NCBI GenBank assembly: GCA_021323495.1
Contig: JAJQJO010000017.1
Location: forward strand, 1-19,080
Source: Cellvibrio sp.
GTDB taxonomy: Bacteria > Pseudomonadota > Gammaproteobacteria > Pseudomonadales > Cellvibrionaceae
Direction of reading: 5' to 3'
DNA: 19,080 bases
Positions 13,043-19,080 of this stretch are shown in pieces; within the stretch, counting starts at the first letter, position 1, and each line of letters starts with the position of its first letter. Position numbers and translations under genes: made by a program. The notes beneath the pieces were generated by a model, which saw only the letters and a list, made by a program, of their open reading frames with translations, was not told where the DNA came from and searched no databases.

Positions 13043-13777
13043 CTACTGTGCTTTTTTCAAATCTTCGGCCTCTTTTTTGAGTGCTTCATCTAATTCGAGC
13101 TGTTCCTGATCTATATCCGGCACAACAGGTAAGGATTGCTGAAGATTTTCGGTAGCCTGGGTTTTGGCTTTTTGGGCAGCGTCTTCCACTGTGTCATCAA
13201 TTTTTTTATCGATGTTATCCGTTACCGCTTCAACCGGGTTTTCGACTATTTTTTGAATATCTTGCAGCGCTTTTTGTTTTTCCTCTATGGCTTTTTTGGC
13301 GGCTTGCGCTTTCGCATAAGCAGTTTGCAGTTCCTTTGGGAGCACTGGAGTAATGGCTTGTTTTGCGCCCTCGATTTGTTCGGAAATAATTTCCGGTGTG
13401 CCATCTTTAATCAGCATCACTGCCATTTGATTGGTGTCGGCATTCCACACCATGGCTGCCTTATCGGTTATTTCCTGTACCTGGGGCGGTGCATAGCGCG
13501 AGGCAACATAGAAGAGCGCCCCTTCTTGCTGGATCGCTTGGGCAGTGCGCAGGAGTTTCATCGTAGGCTCATATTTATCGCCCAGAAGTGCAGTCATGCG
13601 GTCTTTAACCATCGGGGTTTCAAACAGGTTAACTTCATTGGGGTCGAATCCCACCAATGGCTTAAGAAATGACCACATTAATTTGCTCTGCAGTTGGTTG
13701 CCGATCAACAGTGATGAAACGCAGGCAGAGAGAAAAATACAAATAAACGCAATTGAGGCAAGCTTGGAAATTCTCAT
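13043..13777 (-). CDS. Uncharacterised lipoprotein with Lys/Glu-rich coiled-coil tail
   Basis: This is a 244-residue exported lipoprotein. A lipoprotein signal peptide, MRISKLASIAFICIFLSAC, ends in the lipobox LSAC, with the lipidated cysteine at residue 19. After a compact segment (about 25-145, including PTMKLLRTAQAIQQEGALFY and VWNADTNQMAVMLI), the C-terminal ~95 residues are heptad-like and rich in Lys, Ala, Glu and Gln (AKAQAAKKAIEEKQKALQDI, then repeated acidic-basic stretches), predicting a long coiled coil. I do not recognise the family. The ATG at 13777 is chosen because it gives a canonical signal peptide; an ATG at 13795 would add six residues. The stop lies 83 nt before the doxX start on the same strand, so it may share the operon, although the dyad between them could hold a separate promoter. 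Confidence 0.75.
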   Translation of the reverse strand: MRISKLASIAFICIFLSACVSSLLIGNQLQSKLMWSFLKPLVGFDPNEVNLFETPMVKDRMTALLGDKYEPTMKLLRTAQAIQQEGALFYVASRYAPPQVQEITDKAAMVWNADTNQMAVMLIKDGTPEIISEQIEGAKQAITPVLPKELQTAYAKAQAAKKAIEEKQKALQDIQKIVENPVEAVTDNIDKKIDDTVEDAAQKAKTQATENLQQSLPVVPDIDQEQLELDEALKKEAEDLKKAQ

Positions 13778-13795
13778 AAACAATCCGATAACCAT

Positions 13796-14091
13796 GGGGA
13801 CAAGTGTGGCAGGTGCGCAGTTTACGCAATGGGCTTCGTTGAGTACACAAATCGCAAATCATTGCGCACGGTAATTTTTGCGCCATCTTACCCGTGCACG
13901 CGAAAAATAGCGCCATTCTTCTGGAGGCTCAATCATTAATATGATTGAATGGCGGGCTTGTAGGGGACGAGAGTCTTCGATCCTGGCCGGTGACGGAGAA
14001 ATCAATCCGCTTAGCTCCTGTAAATCCCAGGTTCCGTAAGTAATCTACAAAATACAAAAGTGTGAACTCGTTTAATCACAAGGAAAGCGTT
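13796..14091. promoter_or_regulatory. Divergent intergenic region upstream of etfB with nested inverted repeats
   Basis: This ~300-bp region separates the minus-strand lipoprotein gene from etfBA and should hold both promoters. A perfect 8-bp inverted repeat TCAATCAT-N4-ATGATTGA lies at 13929-13948, and CGCCATTC at 13911-13918 is the exact complement of GAATGGCG at 13947-13954, so the outer and inner dyads share two bases. A spaced repeat GTGCGCA (13813) / TGCGCAC (13863) is also present. I see no clear -35/-10 pair, no tRNA and no recognised riboswitch. The dyads fit a repressor site, but the regulator is unknown. Confidence 0.5.
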
Positions 14092-14841
14092 TTGAAAATT
14101 TTAGTGGCAATCAAACGCGTGGTGGACCCTGTTGTCCGCGTACGTCCCCTGGTCGATGGCAATGGTATGGATATCGCCAAGGCCAGAACGGTGACCAACC
14201 CTTTTTGCGAAATAGCAGTTGAAGAAGCCGTGCGCCTGAAAGAGCAGGGCGTAGCTACCGAGGTTGTGGTAGTGAGCATAGGCCCGCCGTCTGTTCAGGA
14301 ACAATTGCGCAACGCGCTTGCCCTGGGTGCGGATCGCGCACTCCATATCCAAACTGATTCCAGCCTTGAACCTCTTTCTATTGCCAAGGTGCTGCGTGTA
14401 ATAGTGTCGCAGGAATTGCCGCAACTGATCCTGTTGGGCAAACAATCCATTGACGGTGATCATAATCAAACCGGGCAGATGCTGGCGGCGCTTTGTGGTT
14501 ATCCCCAGGGCACCTTTGCTTCCCACATTGATTATAAAAAGGATGAAGTGTGGGTTACCCGCGAGCTGGATTCCGGGTTGGAAACCCTTGCACTGGCACT
14601 TCCCGCCGTCATCACTACCGATTTACGCCTTAACCAGCCGCGCTTCCCCACCATGCCGAACATCATGAAGGCACGCCAAAAACCGCTCGAGATAATCGCA
14701 TTGGAAACTATCAGTATGGATGTGCAACCGCGCCTGCAAACGCTTGCGGTAGAGGCACCCAAACTGCGCCAGCAAGGCGTGAAAGTAGTGGATGTTGCCG
14801 AGCTGGTGGATAAATTACGGCAGGAGGCCAAAGTCCTGTGA
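14092..14841 (+). CDS. etfB: Electron transfer flavoprotein beta subunit
   Basis: This 249-residue subunit is the usual length for the family. It carries AMP and, with EtfA, shuttles electrons from acyl-CoA and other flavoprotein dehydrogenases to ETF:quinone oxidoreductase. It starts (M)KILVAIKRVVDPVVRVRP and has TNPFCEIAVEEAVRLKE and LLGKQSIDGDHNQTGQMLAA. The family signature region at ~155-205 reads VTRELDSGLE, LPAVITTDLRLNQPRFPTMP and NIMKARQKPLE. The start is taken as the TTG at 14092 because AGGAA at 14081-14085 lies 6 nt upstream and the family N-terminus begins there; a GTG at 14062 would add ten unrelated residues. The TTG may lower the translation rate. It overlaps etfA by 4 nt. The ETF dehydrogenase gene is not in the window. 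Confidence 0.96.
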   Translation: MKILVAIKRVVDPVVRVRPLVDGNGMDIAKARTVTNPFCEIAVEEAVRLKEQGVATEVVVVSIGPPSVQEQLRNALALGADRALHIQTDSSLEPLSIAKVLRVIVSQELPQLILLGKQSIDGDHNQTGQMLAALCGYPQGTFASHIDYKKDEVWVTRELDSGLETLALALPAVITTDLRLNQPRFPTMPNIMKARQKPLEIIALETISMDVQPRLQTLAVEAPKLRQQGVKVVDVAELVDKLRQEAKVL

Positions 14842-15803
14842 CTTTATTGAACAATTCAACTGCACTGGTAGTGATCGAACAGGATGCGACCGGCTTTAGC
14901 CCGATCAACCTCAAAGTGATGGGGGCAATTGAATGCTTGCGCAAGTTTACGCGGTTGACGGTCGATCTGTTGGTCGTCGGTAAGGACTGTACTGCGGTTG
15001 CAGAAACCGCCGCGCGCATCCCTGGCATCCGTCAGGTGCTGGTTGCGGACGGAAGCGGAGGTGAGCACCAATTATCGGAAGCGCTTTCTCCCTGGCTGGC
15101 AGACCTGGCCTTTGCTTATGACTATTTGGTGATGGGCTCAACCACCTTCGGTAAAAACCTGCTGCCCCGGGTGGCGGCTTTGATGGACATCCAGCCGGTT
15201 ACCGATGTGGTCGCGATTGAATCAACTAATACCTTTCAACGGCCTATCTATGCCGGCAATGCGTTGATGCGTGTGATGACCGACCAGGCAACCACACTAC
15301 TGAGCATCCGCGCGAGCGTGTTTACTGCAGTGAGGTTTGGGGAGCTTGTCGCACCGGTAATTGCTATAGCTCCGCCGCCAGCGCAGGTATTGAGCCGCTT
15401 GCTTAGCCAACAACAGGTGCAGGTGTATACAGAGCGGCCTGAATTGACTGCTGCACGGGTTGTGGTATCGGGCGGCCGCGGGTTGCAAAGTGGTGACAAT
15501 TTCCAATTGCTGTATCAACTGGCCGATAAACTTGAAGCTGCCGTCGGTGCATCGCGCGCGGCGGTTGATGCCGGCTTCGCCGCTAACGATATACAAGTGG
15601 GCCAGACTGGCAAGGTGGTAGCACCTGAACTGTACATCGCAGTAGGTTTGTCCGGGGCGATACAACACATCGCGGGGATGCGCGATTCAAAAGTGGTCGT
15701 GGCGATTAATAAGGATCCGGATGCCCCTATCTTCCAGGTGGCAGATTATGGATTGGTTGCTGATTTATTTACCGCTATACCCGAACTGATCGAGCTGTTG
15801 TAA
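14838..15803 (+). CDS. etfA: Electron transfer flavoprotein alpha subunit
   Basis: This 321-residue subunit binds the redox-active FAD and pairs with EtfB. The N-terminal half (about 1-190) has the ETF fold with YLVMGSTTFGKNLLPRVAAL and PVTDVVAIES. The C-terminal FAD domain (about 200-321) carries VVVSGGRGLQSGDNF, AVGASRAAVDAGF, QVGQTGKVVAPELYIAVGLS, GAIQHIAGMRDSKVVVAINK and DPDAPIFQVADYGLVADLF, all hallmarks of the family. It starts with GTG at 14838 in a GTGA overlap with the etfB stop, preceded by GGAGG at 14822-14826, so the two subunits are translationally coupled. A strong terminator follows. The pair is consistent with fatty-acid or branched-chain amino-acid oxidation. Confidence 0.97.
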   Translation: MTLLNNSTALVVIEQDATGFSPINLKVMGAIECLRKFTRLTVDLLVVGKDCTAVAETAARIPGIRQVLVADGSGGEHQLSEALSPWLADLAFAYDYLVMGSTTFGKNLLPRVAALMDIQPVTDVVAIESTNTFQRPIYAGNALMRVMTDQATTLLSIRASVFTAVRFGELVAPVIAIAPPPAQVLSRLLSQQQVQVYTERPELTAARVVVSGGRGLQSGDNFQLLYQLADKLEAAVGASRAAVDAGFAANDIQVGQTGKVVAPELYIAVGLSGAIQHIAGMRDSKVVVAINKDPDAPIFQVADYGLVADLFTAIPELIELL

Positions 15804-15831
15804 ACGTTCGGTAACAAATATCGATGCCTGT

Positions 15832-15857
15832 AAAAACCGCTGTCAAAGCGGTTTTTT
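15832..15857 (+). terminator. Intrinsic terminator after etfA
   Basis: AAAAACCGCT pairs with AGCGGTTTTT (10 bp) around GTCAA, the T run being part of the right arm and followed by GCATTTT. It closes the etfBA unit. Confidence 0.92.
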
Positions 15858-15954
15858 GCATTTTAAACAACCAGTTTGACACAATCGAATGAACTGCCAG
15901 TTCGGTTTTCAGCGCAAATTTCGTTACAATGCCGCCTTGTTCATCTATACCTAT

Positions 15955-15968
15955 TTTTATTGGACCTA
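15955..15968 (+). repeat. 14-bp repeat, copy 1 (before the DUF2788 gene)
   Basis: TTTTATTGGACCTA ends 7 nt before the ATG at 15976. The identical 14-mer recurs at 16189-16202, just before the ATG of the next gene. The GGA could act as a weak ribosome site, but here it is too far from the ATG to be ideal. Confidence 0.7.
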
Positions 15969-15975
15969 ATTAACA

Positions 15976-16173
15976 ATGACACTCGAACAATTTGAAACCT
16001 GGGCTATGTACATATGTGGCGGCGGGTTGATTATCTTTATGTTTTTTATCGTATGGGATCTCGCCAAAAAATCAAAAGCCGGCAAGTTTGGCACCTTCAT
16101 CCTGTTTGGGGTGCTCGGTTTCGCAATAATGGTCTTTGTGATTAAAGAAGTTTTTGTCCACATTTTTGGCTAG
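15976..16173 (+). CDS. DUF2788 small membrane protein
   Basis: This 65-residue protein has two membrane helices (about 10-28 and 41-62) joined by a short basic cytoplasmic-type loop, WDLAKKSKAGKFGTF. The sequence FFIVWDLAKKSKAGKFGTFI followed by a second helix matches what I recall of DUF2788, a gammaproteobacterial family of unknown function. The ATG at 15976 is used; no strong Shine-Dalgarno precedes it, only a distant GGA. TTGACA occurs at 15876 and TACAAT at 15925, but they are 43 bp apart and do not pair as one promoter. The stop is 31 nt before the next gene's ATG on the same strand, so the two are probably co-transcribed. Confidence 0.8.
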   Translation: MTLEQFETWAMYICGGGLIIFMFFIVWDLAKKSKAGKFGTFILFGVLGFAIMVFVIKEVFVHIFG

Positions 16174-16188
16174 TACTTTTTCCTGCAA

Positions 16189-16202
16189 TTTTATTGGACC
16201 TA
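16189..16202 (+). repeat. 14-bp repeat, copy 2 (before the hybrid kinase gene)
   Basis: TTTTATTGGACCTA again, exact. Here GGA lies 6 nt before the ATG at 16205 and likely serves as the ribosome site. It supports 16205 as the start over the TTG at 16154, which overlaps the previous gene. Confidence 0.7.
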
Positions 16203-16204
16203 TT

Positions 16205-18397
16205 ATGTTTCATTTTTTTATTCCCGCGACCAAGGTTCAAAAAGATCGCGCCATTATGCGTGAAACCGATGCGCGGGTTGCCAAGTATAGCCGGCGCGGT
16301 TTGATCCTCAATTTCATTGTTTTTGTACTTTGCCTCGCGTTTGGTGACTTCCAGGATAAAGAACATAATCTGGCGATAATATTGGTAACCGGTTTGCTGC
16401 TGGTAACTCTGGTGCGCAGTTATTATCTGTTTCGCTTTGATAGCCTTTATGCCCGCGCACCCGCGCGCTGGCGCAACCAATACTTTTTTGCTTCCTGTCT
16501 GGGGGCAGCCTGGTGGAGCGTCATTTTGGTGACCCTGACCTGGGTGCAAGGCATGCGCGACGAAACCCTGGTGATGTGGCTTTACTCGGTGGTGTTTTAT
16601 TCCAGCGTCTCCAATGTGTTCGCCCCTTACCGACATTTCCTGAGCTTATATTTGGCGATCGGCCAGATTCCCGCAGCGATCACGGCAGTTTTGTTGGGCA
16701 CCCCCGATGGGGTTTTATACGGCTGCATCATGGTGGTGTTTTATCTGATGCTCAGTCACCAGGGCAAGGTGACTTCATTGGCTTATTGGGAGCGATTGGA
16801 AGCGCATTATTCATTGCGTGAACGAGCCCAGGGGCTGGAAAACGAAAAACGTTCATCGCAAGCACAAATTGAATTAAAAAATGAATTTCTGGTAAATCTC
16901 GGACAGGAAATCCGCTCATCAATTAGTGATGTGATGAGCACCTTGTCATTGATTGATGACAGCCAGTTATCCGAGCATCACCGTGAATTGCTGACGACGG
17001 CCAATAAGGCCACCGGCAGGCAAATCGATTTGGTAAATAATGTGGTCGATTTCTCCAAGATCACCACCAAAACTCTCGTGCTTGATGAAGTTGAATTTGA
17101 TTTGCGCCGGGTGCTGGAAAAATTTGTCCAGGATTTTACGCTTGATGCGCATCAGCAGGGCGTTGAGTTGTATTACAACTTTGACCCCAACATGCCGCTG
17201 CGGGTTAAGGGGGATATGGCGCGGTTGAATCAGATCCTCGCAACCCTGCTTAACCAGGCGCTTAAAGCCAGCCGCATTGAACATGTTTATATCGAGGCGC
17301 GTTTTCATCAGGAGCAGGATGACTTTGGTGAATTGCAGGTCATTATCAGTGACAGCGAAAAAAATGTCGCCGGTGAAAATGATCCAGAGGCACGCGAGAG
17401 CTCCCAGACCGGTATTGGCCTGTCTATTTGTAAAGGTCTGGCAGCTTGCATGGGCGGCAGCATCCATTTGCGTGAAAATAAAAATCGTGGCAATCGCATA
17501 TTTATCAACGTTAGTTTGCAAGTTGTCGCGCACGAAGAGCGCCGCTTTGGCTCCGAACAGAAATTACGTGGCAAACGCGCGCTGTTGGTAGATCTACCTG
17601 ATAGCAATGCGAACGCACTGGCGGATGAAATTAATGCCTGGGGTATGAGCACCGTAATCGCGTCGGGAGCCGAACAGACCATTGCGAAATTGCGTGAACA
17701 GGCTGCCAATGCTACACCGTTTGATTTGGTACTGATTTTTACCAAGCTCAACAATATGAATGGTTTGGCGCTGTCGCGCGAAATTGCTGCGCATCCGGAA
17801 ATTGCCGATGTAGCACAAATTATTGCGATGAGTATTTTGCAGAGCGATAGTGCGGAAATGAAATTGCATTTGCGCAGCCATCCGCAAATTTGTGTGATTG
17901 AAAAACCCATTATGCGTAAGCGATTGCACGATATGGCGGTGCAGAAAATTTTAAACCTCAATGTTGATGACGAACGTAGGGCTGCAGAAAAGGAATCGCT
18001 GGGGGCGATGGTCATGCCAAGAGTGTTATTGGTGGAAGATCATCGCGTCGATCAAATGGTTATCAGCGCCATGCTCAAAAAATTGGGTTGCTATGTGAAA
18101 ATCGCACAGAACGGCCTGGAATCGGTTGAAATTATCGGAAAAGAACGGTTTGATCTGGTGTTGATGGATTACGACATGAAAGAGCAGGACAGCATAGTGG
18201 CGGCGCAGAAAATTCGCGACCATGAACGTGCAAGTAACAGCCTGCATCATTTACCGATAGTCGCGGTAACGGCACAGTCGGAGTCTGACCAGGATCTTTA
18301 TCTCTCGGCGGGAATGGATGATCACATTAACAAACCGATTCGTTACGATGATCTGGAAAGCCGTTTACAACGCTGGTTGGCAAATTCCCATGGCTAA
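16205..18397 (+). CDS. Hybrid histidine kinase-like protein with degenerate kinase core and one intact receiver
   Basis: This is a 730-residue membrane protein. Several membrane helices occupy about residues 30-190 (LNFIVFVLCLAFGDF, IILVTGLLLVTLV, AAWWSVILVTLTW, ITAVLLGT), followed by a coiled segment and a HisKA-like helix. The H-box reads FLVNLGQEIRSSI: Gln234 stands where the phosphorylated His belongs. The ATPase N-box reads LLNQALKAS (Gln351 for Asn), and the G1 box reads D383-SEKN with neither glycine. Only G2, TGIGLSI, is normal. The first receiver (about 455-590) has Phe512 where the Asp should be. The second (about 605-728) is complete: Glu611-Asp612, LVLMDYDM with Asp655, and Lys710 in NKPI. 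It is therefore unlikely to autophosphorylate and is best read as a pseudokinase or scaffold whose last receiver is phosphorylated by another kinase, for example one like the MASE1 protein here (inference). The frame is intact, so it is not a pseudogene. Confidence 0.9.
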   Translation: MFHFFIPATKVQKDRAIMRETDARVAKYSRRGLILNFIVFVLCLAFGDFQDKEHNLAIILVTGLLLVTLVRSYYLFRFDSLYARAPARWRNQYFFASCLGAAWWSVILVTLTWVQGMRDETLVMWLYSVVFYSSVSNVFAPYRHFLSLYLAIGQIPAAITAVLLGTPDGVLYGCIMVVFYLMLSHQGKVTSLAYWERLEAHYSLRERAQGLENEKRSSQAQIELKNEFLVNLGQEIRSSISDVMSTLSLIDDSQLSEHHRELLTTANKATGRQIDLVNNVVDFSKITTKTLVLDEVEFDLRRVLEKFVQDFTLDAHQQGVELYYNFDPNMPLRVKGDMARLNQILATLLNQALKASRIEHVYIEARFHQEQDDFGELQVIISDSEKNVAGENDPEARESSQTGIGLSICKGLAACMGGSIHLRENKNRGNRIFINVSLQVVAHEERRFGSEQKLRGKRALLVDLPDSNANALADEINAWGMSTVIASGAEQTIAKLREQAANATPFDLVLIFTKLNNMNGLALSREIAAHPEIADVAQIIAMSILQSDSAEMKLHLRSHPQICVIEKPIMRKRLHDMAVQKILNLNVDDERRAAEKESLGAMVMPRVLLVEDHRVDQMVISAMLKKLGCYVKIAQNGLESVEIIGKERFDLVLMDYDMKEQDSIVAAQKIRDHERASNSLHHLPIVAVTAQSESDQDLYLSAGMDDHINKPIRYDDLESRLQRWLANSHG

Positions 18398-18486
18398 CTG
18401 TAGCAGTTCTATAGTTTTAAAAGGTTTGATCAGTTATAGCCACTACTAAAATTACTTAAAAAAATATGTCTAAAAAAGGTTCGGTA

Positions 18487-19080
18487 ATGAGCATATTCTC
18501 TCAGCACATGATTATCAGGGTACGCGGGCTCCTGGCGGTGTTTATATTTTCCGTACTTGCCAGTTGCGGGCAGGGCTCATCAGGCGGTGCCGCAAGCTCC
18601 GCAGCAAGCTCTATTGAAACGAACCCGGCACACACTGGCCCGGCACAAACTATTGCTGGCGCAAGGATACTGGTGTTCACCAAAACGGCTGGTTGGCGCC
18701 ATGATTCAATTCCTGCCGGAGTTGCTGCCTTGGAAAAACTGGCAGGCGAACACCAGTTCACTGTTATTGCCACTGAAGATGCAGCGCTATTTACTGACGC
18801 CGACCTGAGTCAGTTCAACGCGATTGTTTTTTTAAACACCACGCTCAACATCCTTGATGAACATCAGGAGTTAGCAATGGAACGCTATATACAAGCGGGC
18901 GGTGGTTTTGTGGGGATCCATGCGGCGGCTGACACCGAATGGGAGGGCGATTGGTTCTGGTACCGCAATTTGGTAGGCGCAGTATTTAAGAACCATCCGA
19001 ATGAACCAAGCAATGTGCAGCAAGCATCAGTTAATATTGTCGATAAAAAACATGCCTCTACTGAAACATTACCCGAGGTA
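18487..19080 (+). CDS. ThuA-like lipoprotein, C-terminus beyond the window
   Basis: 198 codons are visible and the frame stays open to the right edge. A lipoprotein signal (IIRVRGLLAVFIFSVLASC, lipobox LASC, Cys27) is followed by a Gly/Ser/Ala-rich linker of ~30 residues. From about residue 58 a ThuA-type domain begins: ARILVFTKTAGWRHDSI, LSQFNAIVFLNT, ERYIQAGGGFVGIHAAADTE and WFWYRNLVGAVFKNHP. These are typical of the ThuA/trehalose-utilisation, class I amidotransferase-like fold, often found in secreted sugar-utilisation proteins and frequently fused to further domains. The start at 18487 has AAAAGG 7 nt upstream; in-frame ATGs at 18466 and 18508 lack ribosome sites. No promoter was recognised in the 89-bp AT-rich gap before it. 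The biochemical role is not established. Confidence 0.87.
   Translation, partial: MSIFSQHMIIRVRGLLAVFIFSVLASCGQGSSGGAASSAASSIETNPAHTGPAQTIAGARILVFTKTAGWRHDSIPAGVAALEKLAGEHQFTVIATEDAALFTDADLSQFNAIVFLNTTLNILDEHQELAMERYIQAGGGFVGIHAAADTEWEGDWFWYRNLVGAVFKNHPNEPSNVQQASVNIVDKKHASTETLPEV

Noticed and set aside
15876..15930. TTGACA and TACAAT as a sigma-70 promoter for the DUF2788 gene
   Set aside because: The hexamers are 43 bp apart, far from the 16-18 bp required, and neither has a partner at correct spacing.
16154..16204. TTG at 16154 as the start of the hybrid kinase
   Set aside because: It overlaps the DUF2788 gene by 20 nt with no ribosome site; ATG 16205 has GGA 6 nt upstream.

Overview
The window looks like a motility locus plus a metabolic and signalling region from a gammaproteobacterial chromosome, probably a free-living, polarly flagellated Cellvibrio-like or Pseudomonas-like organism. 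This is inferred from the gene content (flgL, fliT, two flagellins, flaG, fliD), from paired sigma-54 and sigma-28 promoter motifs of the Pseudomonas/Vibrio/Cellvibrio type, and from the etfBA and DUF2788 neighbourhood. No database search was possible. I see no transposon, integron, CRISPR array, complete tRNA or rRNA.

Region 1 (1-10,480, + strand) is flagellar filament assembly: the 3' end of flgL, a fliT export-chaperone gene, flagellin fliC1 with a near-consensus sigma-28 promoter, flaG, a second flagellin fliC2 with a near-consensus sigma-54 promoter, a large MASE1-CHASE-PAS histidine kinase, and the filament cap gene fliD. fliD has a sigma-28 promoter lying inside an inverted repeat. A CMP-nonulosonate (sialic acid-like) synthetase gene follows at 10,591-11,277 and may support flagellin glycosylation. 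Strong intrinsic terminators separate most units.

Region 2 (11,310-13,777, - strand) reads from right to left: a lysine/glutamate-rich lipoprotein, a DoxX-family membrane protein, an ECF sigma factor and a small zinc-binding anti-sigma factor whose start overlaps the sigma stop. This looks like a small stress-sensing unit. A 33-bp dyad lies between the lipoprotein and doxX genes.

Region 3 (13,800-19,080, + strand) holds etfB and etfA, overlapping by 4 nt, preceded by a roughly 300-bp leader containing nested inverted repeats and followed by a terminator. Next come a tiny DUF2788 membrane protein and a hybrid histidine kinase-like protein, each introduced by the same 14-bp sequence. In the hybrid protein the phosphoacceptor histidine, the N-box asparagine, the G1 glycines and the first receiver's aspartate are all replaced, while the last receiver domain is intact. 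It therefore looks like a pseudokinase or signalling scaffold, and it is the most unusual object here. The window ends inside a ThuA-like lipoprotein gene.

Taken together, the left half makes, caps and probably decorates a two-flagellin filament under a sigma-54/sigma-28 hierarchy. The right half carries electron transfer plus two regulatory modules whose inputs cannot be read from the sequence.
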